From assembly GCA_027295745.1 (NCBI GenBank), contig JAPUKI010000065.1:1-5569 (forward strand): 5,569 bases of DNA. The letters are read 5' to 3'. The position numbers were made by a program, and so were the translations under genes. Each line of letters begins with the position of its first letter. The stretch's first letter is position 1. This stretch comes from Acidobacteriota bacterium. Lineage in GTDB: Bacteria > Acidobacteriota > UBA6911 > RPQK01 > JADFOI01. The notes beneath the pieces are model-generated. The model was not told where the DNA came from. It made no database searches and saw nothing but the letters and a program-made list of their open reading frames with translations. This document shows positions 1-4,822 of the stretch, in pieces.

Positions 1-506
1 GTGTCGTGATCCATATGTCCCAGCAGGCTGCCGCCCGAAACGTCGGCGGTACGAGCAATGGGATCAACCCGAATGCTCCTCAGTAGTGACAGATCGATCA
101 TCATGCCGCCATCGCAGGTGGCCATGCCGGCGGCGCCGTGACCGCCACACTTCACAGCAACCAGGAGATTGTCTGCTCGCGCGAAATTGATGGCGTTACG
201 CACGTCGGCTGATCCGGCACATCGGACGATCAAGCCGGGGTATTTGTCGTACTCCGGATAGAGAACTCGGCGGTGCCTGTCATAGCCATCATCACCCCTT
301 AGTAGGAGCTGGCCCCGAAGACTGTTGCTGAGATCCTGCACTGCACTCTGTTTTAAAACGACTTGGGCACCATCCCCGGTCATCGCCGGAACATCGGCAC
401 TCACCTCGGTCGTTAAGTTGAGCAGTGCGGCGATGCTTTGTTTTGCGGGAAGGGAAGCCACAATGGCTGCGGCCAGGCCGGATTGAACAAATCGGCGTCG
501 ATGCAT
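1..506 (-). CDS. Tat-exported FAD-linked oxidoreductase, BBE-like family (N-terminal part)
   Basis: This is an open frame of 168 codons read leftwards that runs off the window edge, so only the N-terminal part is present; relatives are usually about 450-500 residues. The N-terminus has a twin-arginine export signal: RRRFVQSG at residues 3-10, then an Ala-rich hydrophobic stretch to about residue 27. Residues 64-96 (LRGQLLLRGDDGYD, then YPGLIVRCAG) and 99-163 match the start of a PCMH-type FAD-binding domain. GGH at 121-123 supplies the histidine expected to bind FAD covalently, followed by CDGGMMIDLS at 131-140 and a GGSLLG turn at 158-163. The second FAD-linking residue of bicovalent members, a cysteine, would lie beyond the edge and cannot be judged. 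Family members oxidise alcohols, sugars or alkaloid-like substrates using oxygen; no substrate can be assigned here. The start is fixed by a strong ribosome site. It is transcribed divergently from the receptor gene. Confidence 0.88.
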   Translation of the reverse strand, partial: MHRRRFVQSGLAAAIVASLPAKQSIAALLNLTTEVSADVPAMTGDGAQVVLKQSAVQDLSNSLRGQLLLRGDDGYDRHRRVLYPEYDKYPGLIVRCAGSADVRNAINFARADNLLVAVKCGGHGAAGMATCDGGMMIDLSLLRSIRVDPIARTADVSGGSLLGHMDHD

Positions 507-513
507 TGTGCTA

Positions 514-519
514 CCTCCT
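514..519 (-). promoter_or_regulatory. Ribosome binding site of the FAD oxidase
   Basis: On the minus strand this reads AGGAGG, a full consensus Shine-Dalgarno, 7 bases before the ATG at 506-504. It supports that start codon, and the Tat motif follows immediately. It is clearly stronger than the ribosome sites of the three plus-strand genes. Confidence 0.85.
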
Positions 520-579
520 ACTGAATCATTATTGAAGTCACACAGTTATTTTGCTTGTTGGCAAGACTACTTTGTTTCG

Positions 580-590
580 GCTTCTGAAGC
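580..590. repeat. Short perfect palindrome, GCTTCTGAAGC
   Basis: This is an 11-base perfect dyad centred on T585, upstream of the oxidase gene. It could be half of an operator, but a dyad this short also occurs by chance. A second dyad of the same length lies 82 bases away, with unrelated sequence. Confidence 0.3.
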
Positions 591-661
591 AAAAGAAGAA
601 AGCCAGGATTGGCGACGACCCTTGCATCTATGACCTGCTGCTGTTCGGATGAATCTTGAGC

Positions 662-672
662 CCTGGACCAGG
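662..672. repeat. Short perfect palindrome, CCTGGACCAGG
   Basis: This is an 11-base perfect dyad centred on A667 in the divergent intergenic region. It is a possible protein-binding site. No second copy of the same sequence was seen nearby, which weakens an operator reading. Confidence 0.3.
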
Positions 673-734
673 AAACGAGAACGATCACGAACGTATCTTT
701 TTTGTCTCTCCATTCCCATCCCCCTTTACAGATG

Positions 735-796
735 TTGACAAGAGATTACAACTCTTGACCCACCTTTACCGTGGTCACCGATAAGATGTGATTGAC
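735..796 (+). promoter_or_regulatory. TTGAC direct repeats and weak promoter candidate for the receptor operon
   Basis: TTGAC occurs at 735-739, 755-759 and 792-796. The first two start exactly 20 bases apart, about two helical turns. They flank a small inverted repeat, CAAGAG (739-744) and CTCTTG (752-757). TTGACC at 755-760 could be a -35 element, with GATAAG at 780-785 as a poor -10 box; the 19-base spacer is longer than ideal. The location about 100 bases before the receptor start suits a promoter or activator site. Each box alone is weak evidence, and acidobacterial promoter consensus is poorly known. Confidence 0.25.
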
Positions 797-798
797 TC

Positions 799-830
799 AA
801 AAAAGGCCTTCACCCTTAGGAAGGTGAAGG
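799..830 (-). terminator. Intrinsic terminator-like hairpin on the minus strand
   Basis: CCTTCACC (807-814) and GGTGAAGG (823-830) form a perfect 8-base-pair stem around an 8-base loop. On the minus strand the stem is followed by CC and then six T (804-799), the layout of a Rho-independent terminator with a slightly displaced U-tract. On the plus strand no T-run follows, so it should not stop the receptor transcript, though it would be a hairpin in its leader. No minus-strand gene is visible just upstream of it. It would stop antisense transcription coming out of the receptor gene before it reached the oxidase. Confidence 0.45.
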
Positions 831-838
831 GGTCGGGA

Positions 839-857
839 GGGCTACTCAGAGTAGCTC
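839..857 (+). other. Leader hairpin upstream of the receptor start
   Basis: GCTACT (841-846) pairs with AGTAGC (850-855) around a three-base CAG loop. One G-C pair and one G-T wobble extend the stem outward to 839 and 857. It ends 10 bases before the putative Shine-Dalgarno at 868 and does not cover it. Together with the stem at 807-830 it makes two tandem hairpins in the probable 5' leader. It matches no riboswitch that I recognise. Confidence 0.35.
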
Positions 858-867
858 CTACTCATTT

Positions 868-872
868 AGGGA
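868..872 (+). promoter_or_regulatory. Probable ribosome binding site of the TonB-dependent receptor
   Basis: AGGGA lies 10 bases before the ATG at 883. An in-frame second ATG at 889 would give a 16-base gap, so 883 is preferred by spacing. However, starting at 889 would give an N-terminus of MKTR, the same four residues that begin the next gene, so 889 cannot be excluded. The export signal is unaffected either way. Confidence 0.5.
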
Positions 873-882
873 AGACAAGACG

Positions 883-3660
883 ATGGGAATGAAGACCAGA
901 GTAAAGCGATGCATCTCCTTAGTTATTCTTTGCTTGATTCCTGTATTGGTCCGTGGACAGACGGGAGGCGATGACCCGGGCCAGATCTCGGGAACCGTTC
1001 AAGCAAGGGACGGAACAAGGTTACCCGGGGTCTCGATCTCGATCAAGGAAACAGAAATCTCGACCGTTACAGACGATGTAGGGAACTACCTGCTGACGGG
1101 TGTTTCCCTCGGTCAATTCACGATCATGGCCTCCCTTCCCGGCTTTGCCGAGAAGGGACTCGCGGTTCTTCTGGAGAACCAGAACACCGTCACGGTTGAC
1201 ATAACACTGGAACTGGCAGAACTCAAATTTGAAATAACCGTTGTGCCCGACACGGCGGAGTTAATGAACGCTTCTGAGAGTATAGGTGTGGTCTCTGTGC
1301 TGCCCAGTCAACTAGCAGCACTTCCTAGTCTAGGGGAAAAGGACATTTTCCGGTCTCTTCAGCTCATGCCCGGTATCAGTGCAACCAACGAGGCCTCTGC
1401 TGGGCTTTACATCAGAGGAGGGACTCCGGATCAAAACTTGGTGCTGTTCGATGGCTTCACTGTTTACGATGTAGACCATTTCTTTGGCATTTTCAGTGCT
1501 TTCAACGCTAATGCGATCGAGGACATCACGATGTACAAAGGAGGATTCGAGTCCAAGTACGGGAGCAGAATCTCGAGTGTTGTAGAGCTGAACGGGAAAA
1601 GTGGCCGCAGCACTGAGCCCTCTTTCGGTGGAGGAATCAGTTTTCTCAGCTATAACGCCTACATGGACATTCCCCTGGGAAGCAGAGGGTCCTTTATGCT
1701 AGCGGGACGAAAATCCTTTCAAAGTCCCTTTAGTGATCGAATCCGGGACAATCTCAGCGAGAGCAGTGCTGGACCTGGGGGAGCAGGGTTTGGGGGAAGG
1801 AGAGCGGCCCTTTTCTCGGTGCAGCCAGATTCTTCTTTCTACGACCTCAACTCCCGGCTCCTCTTCGATCTCACATCGAAGGACACTCTGATGTTCAGTC
1901 TCTACAAGGGTCAGGATGTCTTGGATAGCTCAAGGCCTATCAACATCAACAGATCATTTTTTCAAAACCCGGACGGTGAGTCTACTGTGACCGGGGATAT
2001 TTCAGGAGAGATCACTAATCTTTCCAACTGGGGAAATACCGGCCTGAGCTTGAACTGGATGAGGCAGTGGAATGACTCCTTCTTTAGCCGTTTTACAGTC
2101 GCCCATTCTCGCTACTTCAAGGATTTTGACAGAACGACGGAGCTCACGTTTTTGGATCCTGAGACGGGAGAAGAGATCATCCCCGACAATGAGGGGGATG
2201 GCCCTAGAGTGTTCAATAGAGGATCGGCCGAGCACAATAAGTTGACGGACATCACGGTCAAGTTGGAGAATGATCTGACCCTGAATCCCAGACATCATCT
2301 GGAATTTGGCACTCAGATCACCCAGAACTCCATTCGTTATGATTACAACTTCAATCAAGAGACGGCTTTTTTTGACCGGAATGACACCGCAACTCAGTTT
2401 TCTCTCTATTTACAGGACACATGGGTCCCCTTTCCACAATTGTCCATCACACCCGGTCTTAGGGCCACCTATTTTGATCTTACCCAGAAGACCTATACAG
2501 AACCTCGACTCTCCATCATCTTTCATGCCACGGACCGTTTGCGCTTCAAGGCGGCAGGAGGGAAATATCATCAGTTCGCCAACCGGCTGACCCGGGAGGA
2601 TGTACTGCAGGGGGACCAACAGTTCTGGATGCTCTCCGATGGCGATCGGATACCGGTGAGTTCAGCCACTCATCTGATTGGTGGCGCCAGCTATGAAACT
2701 CAGAATCTCCTCTTTGACGTGGAGGCCTATCAAAAAAAACTCAGTGGTCTCTCTGAATTTGCGTCACTACGATTCGGACGAAGAATTCTCGAGGACTTTG
2801 ACCTGGGTACTTTGTTCTACACTGGATCGGGGACGGCTGAGGGGATCGAATTTCTGGCACAGAAGAAATTCGGTCGCAACACAGGGTGGATAACCTACAC
2901 CCTGGCTCGAGTGGAGCATGACTTCCCACAGCTGAGTCCTGATCCGTTTTCAGCTTCTCACGACTCGACTCACGAGTTTAAGATCGTGGACAGTTTTAGA
3001 CTCAATCGGTGGACCTTCTCTGGCACCTGGGTCTACGCAACGGGAAAACCGCTCACCGAGCCGATTGGCTTTGAGGAGGTCGTGTTTCCCAACGGAAGGT
3101 CTCTGGCCATTTTGGAGTTCGGAGACAAGAATGGGATCAGGCTGCCCAGCTACCAGCGGCTGGACTTATCAGCAAGCCGGGACTTCTGGACTGGGGAAAC
3201 CAGCAAGGCCAATCTGGGCGTGTCAGTTTTTAATGCCTACAATCAGCGGAACGTATGGCGCAAAGAGTTCGACGTGATTGAAGATGAACTCATCGAAACG
3301 GATGTAAATTATCTGGGGCTTACCGTCAGCGCCTTCCTAAACATTGACCTGTCGCTTCCCTCGGCGAACAGGAAGGCAGGACCGGCCTGGAATGGGGCTG
3401 AGAACCCTGCTACAGGAGAACCCAAGTCTAAAGAGGAGAAGAAATCCGAAAAAGTCTATGATTTCTATGGAACCGTTGAGTCCATGACCTTGAACCGTCT
3501 GGTCGTACAGACAAAGTGGGGAGCCAGGGAATTCGTGATGGGATCCGCATCGATCAGAGGGCAAACGACTCAATACGATCCCGGTACCTACGTCCATGTT
3601 TACTACATGAGGCAAAACGGTGAAGATTTGGTCACCATGGTGGTTGAAAAAATCAAGTAG
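883..3660 (+). CDS. TonB-dependent outer-membrane receptor with carboxypeptidase-regulatory-like N-domain and C-terminal extra domain
   Basis: This 925-residue outer-membrane protein should import a substrate through a gated beta-barrel using TonB energy. A signal peptide spans residues 1 to about 25 (basic MKTRVKR, hydrophobic core, LVRG before Q26). Residues 33-110 are a carboxypeptidase-regulatory-like beta-sandwich: QISGTVQARDG, LPGVSISI, DDVGNYLLTGV, GFAEKG. A possible TonB box, EITVVP, is at 117-122. The plug follows at about 130-240, with LQLMPGIS, YIRGGTPDQNLVLFDG (176-191) and YKGGFESKYGSRISS. Barrel strands run to about 825, including typical late motifs: TFSGTWVYATGKP, YQRLDLSASRDF and a last strand, LGLTVSAFLNIDL. 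A Gly/Arg-rich loop lies at 297-307. Unusually, the chain continues with a charged linker (826-857) and a beta-rich domain (858-925) instead of ending at the final strand. The substrate is unknown; this receptor subtype is common in Acidobacteriota. The VWA gene follows after 36 bases, which suggests co-transcription. Confidence 0.93.
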   Translation: MGMKTRVKRCISLVILCLIPVLVRGQTGGDDPGQISGTVQARDGTRLPGVSISIKETEISTVTDDVGNYLLTGVSLGQFTIMASLPGFAEKGLAVLLENQNTVTVDITLELAELKFEITVVPDTAELMNASESIGVVSVLPSQLAALPSLGEKDIFRSLQLMPGISATNEASAGLYIRGGTPDQNLVLFDGFTVYDVDHFFGIFSAFNANAIEDITMYKGGFESKYGSRISSVVELNGKSGRSTEPSFGGGISFLSYNAYMDIPLGSRGSFMLAGRKSFQSPFSDRIRDNLSESSAGPGGAGFGGRRAALFSVQPDSSFYDLNSRLLFDLTSKDTLMFSLYKGQDVLDSSRPININRSFFQNPDGESTVTGDISGEITNLSNWGNTGLSLNWMRQWNDSFFSRFTVAHSRYFKDFDRTTELTFLDPETGEEIIPDNEGDGPRVFNRGSAEHNKLTDITVKLENDLTLNPRHHLEFGTQITQNSIRYDYNFNQETAFFDRNDTATQFSLYLQDTWVPFPQLSITPGLRATYFDLTQKTYTEPRLSIIFHATDRLRFKAAGGKYHQFANRLTREDVLQGDQQFWMLSDGDRIPVSSATHLIGGASYETQNLLFDVEAYQKKLSGLSEFASLRFGRRILEDFDLGTLFYTGSGTAEGIEFLAQKKFGRNTGWITYTLARVEHDFPQLSPDPFSASHDSTHEFKIVDSFRLNRWTFSGTWVYATGKPLTEPIGFEEVVFPNGRSLAILEFGDKNGIRLPSYQRLDLSASRDFWTGETSKANLGVSVFNAYNQRNVWRKEFDVIEDELIETDVNYLGLTVSAFLNIDLSLPSANRKAGPAWNGAENPATGEPKSKEEKKSEKVYDFYGTVESMTLNRLVVQTKWGAREFVMGSASIRGQTTQYDPGTYVHVYYMRQNGEDLVTMVVEKIK

Positions 3661-3677
3661 CACGGCCCATCCCGTGC
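3660..3677 (+). other. Small hairpin between receptor and VWA genes
   Basis: GCACGG (3660-3665, beginning on the last base of the stop codon) pairs with CCGTGC (3672-3677) around a six-base loop. No T-run follows, so it is not a convincing terminator. It might protect the upstream message or affect coupling between the two genes. A six-pair stem may also be chance. Confidence 0.3.
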
Positions 3678-3682
3678 AATCC

Positions 3683-3688
3683 AGAGAG
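3683..3688 (+). promoter_or_regulatory. Weak ribosome binding site of the VWA gene
   Basis: AGAGAG lies 8 bases before the ATG at 3697, followed by an A-rich spacer. The spacing fits but the match to AGGAGG is partial. The start is further supported by the signal peptide that follows directly. Confidence 0.4.
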
Positions 3689-3696
3689 CCTCAAAA

Positions 3697-4731
3697 ATGA
3701 AAACCAGGACCTTGTCTATGCAGTCAATGATTGTAGGGTTGGCCATTCTTCTAGGGATTTTCCCTTTGGCCTGGCCTCAGGAGACGCCCTCTTTCAAAGT
3801 AGAGGTCGATTTGGTGAACATCCTGGCCACAGTGCGGGATAAGCAAGGCCGCTTGGTCAACAGCCTTACCAAAGAAGACTTTCTTCTCGAGGAAGAGGGT
3901 CAACCACAGGAAATTGAATATTTCTCGAGCGAGACCGATTTGCCCCTGACGTTGGGCTTACTGGTGGACACCAGTATGAGTCAGAGCCGGATTCTCGAGG
4001 AAGAACGGCAGGCCAGCTATCAGTTTCTTGCAGACATTTTGCGACCAGAAAGCGATCTGGCTTTTGTGATGTCCTTCGACATCGAGGCCCAATTACTGGA
4101 AAATCTGACCCATTCGCAAGAGCAACTTCTGGCCGCATTGGACAGCCTGCAAGTCCCCACCAGGCCAGGCCGGGCGGGAGTAGGAACGGTGCTCTACGAT
4201 TCCGTCTTCCTGGCAGTAGATGAGATTCTGAAGTTCGAATCCGGGCGCAAGGCCATGATTGTCATCTCCGACGGAGTCGACTTCGGGAGCATCATGGACC
4301 TGGACCAGGCCATAGAGGCGGCCCAACGCAACGATTCCATCATATACACCGTGCGCTACTACGATTCCGAGATGAACATGGCACTTCGAGGTCGTAGCGG
4401 AGGTGGAGGTCGTGCAGGAAGTGGAGGGAGGGGCGGCAGGAGAGGCCCGGGGGGTGGAAGGGGTGGAGCTCCCAGAAGGCCTCAACTTCCTGACGGAAAA
4501 CAAATCCTGGAGCGCCTGGCGCGCGAGACCGGCGGCAGCATGTTCGAAGTGACTGAGGAGCAGTCGCTGGAAGAGATTTTCCAGAAGATTGAGGAAGAGC
4601 TCCGGCATCAATACAGCATCGGATACACCCCGAACCGAGAGAGCTCCCAAAAAGCATTTCGAACGATCAGGCTGACAACAAGAAAGGGGCTGACCGTCCG
4701 TTGCCGCGAGGGTTACTACATCAGCAGTTGA
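3697..4731 (+). CDS. Secreted VWFA-related protein of acidobacterial type (TIGR03436-like)
   Basis: This 344-residue exported protein has one von Willebrand factor A domain. The signal peptide covers residues 1 to about 27 (MKTR, then a hydrophobic core from 11 to 26). The short N-terminal beta region (33-78), with FKVEVDLVNILATVRDKQG and LTKEDFLLEEEG, is diagnostic of the acidobacterial VWFA-related family. The VWA fold starts at about 84. The metal-ion-dependent adhesion site looks complete: DTSMS at 91-95, T164 in GTVLYDS, and D192 in VISDGVD. The C-terminus (YSIGYTPN, then GLTVRCREGYYIS) is also typical of the family. A Gly/Arg-rich insertion at 231-261 interrupts the fold between a late beta-strand (IIYTVRYYD) and the helix starting GKQILERLARETGG. 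There is no lipobox or membrane anchor, so the mature protein is probably periplasmic or surface-associated. VWA domains bind protein partners through a divalent metal; the partner here is unknown, and the co-directional receptor is an obvious but unproven candidate. Confidence 0.92.
   Translation: MKTRTLSMQSMIVGLAILLGIFPLAWPQETPSFKVEVDLVNILATVRDKQGRLVNSLTKEDFLLEEEGQPQEIEYFSSETDLPLTLGLLVDTSMSQSRILEEERQASYQFLADILRPESDLAFVMSFDIEAQLLENLTHSQEQLLAALDSLQVPTRPGRAGVGTVLYDSVFLAVDEILKFESGRKAMIVISDGVDFGSIMDLDQAIEAAQRNDSIIYTVRYYDSEMNMALRGRSGGGGRAGSGGRGGRRGPGGGRGGAPRRPQLPDGKQILERLARETGGSMFEVTEEQSLEEIFQKIEEELRHQYSIGYTPNRESSQKAFRTIRLTTRKGLTVRCREGYYISS
4387..4479 (+). repeat. Gly/Arg-rich low-complexity tract within the VWA gene
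   Basis: This encodes residues 231-261 of the VWA protein: 16 Gly and 9 Arg of 31 residues and no acidic residue, with RGG-like steps. At DNA level the plus strand is a G-rich tract with runs of three to six G at 4426-4428, 4430-4433, 4449-4454 and 4460-4463. The reading frame stays open and resumes a normal family sequence, so this is an in-frame insertion and not a frameshift artefact. Such tracts can expand by slippage. Confidence 0.8.
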
Positions 4732-4822
4732 TCGTTGAGCAAATCCAGTAACGCCAGATTCCCCGTGGTACTATGACCATTGAACAAAAACAAACGTGGG
4801 AACTCTCTGAAGAGTGTGTTTC
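4732..4822 (+). other. Spacer between VWA gene and third gene
   Basis: This spacer of 91 bases has no T-run terminator. A short hairpin, ACTCT (4802-4806) with AGAGT (4811-4815) and loop CTGA, sits just before the third gene, overlapping the only purine-rich candidate ribosome site (GAAGAG, 4809-4814). A TACTAT box at 4769-4774 has no matching -35 element. Read-through from the VWA gene is therefore the simplest assumption, with an internal promoter not excluded. Confidence 0.4.

Larger units (their letters stand above)
507..882. other. Divergent intergenic region
   Basis: This stretch of 376 bases between the divergent oxidase and receptor genes has no convincing gene. It should hold the promoters of both. 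It contains an A/T-richer segment next to the oxidase start (about 520-600), a pyrimidine-rich plus-strand tract (about 696-727), three TTGAC boxes between 735 and 796, two 11-base odd-centred palindromes (580-590 and 662-672), and two hairpins in the receptor leader. No -10/-35 pair close to consensus with 16-18 base spacing was found on either strand, so promoter positions remain open. Confidence 0.7.

Noticed and set aside
649..738. A 29-codon plus-strand frame in the divergent intergenic region.
   Set aside because: There is no Shine-Dalgarno. The composition reflects a purine-rich stretch followed by a pyrimidine tract, and it overlaps the candidate TTGAC box, so a real small gene is not supported.
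3660..3677. The hairpin after the receptor stop codon as a transcription terminator.
   Set aside because: The stem is only six pairs and is followed by mixed sequence with no T-run, and the next gene starts 20 bases later. Read-through is more likely.
3884..4004. A 13-base direct repeat, TTCTCGAGGAAGA, at 3884-3896 and 3992-4004.
   Set aside because: Both copies encode Leu-Glu-Glu within unrelated parts of the VWA protein in the same frame, so shared codon use explains it. It does not look like a mobile-element or recombination repeat.
4093..4650. A 185-codon minus-strand frame opposite the VWA gene.
   Set aside because: It lies wholly antisense to a gene with clear family motifs and a complete metal site. 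Its Ser/Thr/Pro-rich protein mirrors the Gly/Arg-rich codons on the other strand, and no ribosome site or family similarity is visible.
4735..4774. An internal promoter for the third gene, from TTGAGC (4735-4740) and TACTAT (4769-4774).
   Set aside because: The two boxes are 28 bases apart, far outside the usual 16-18, and no better -35 element stands in front of TACTAT.
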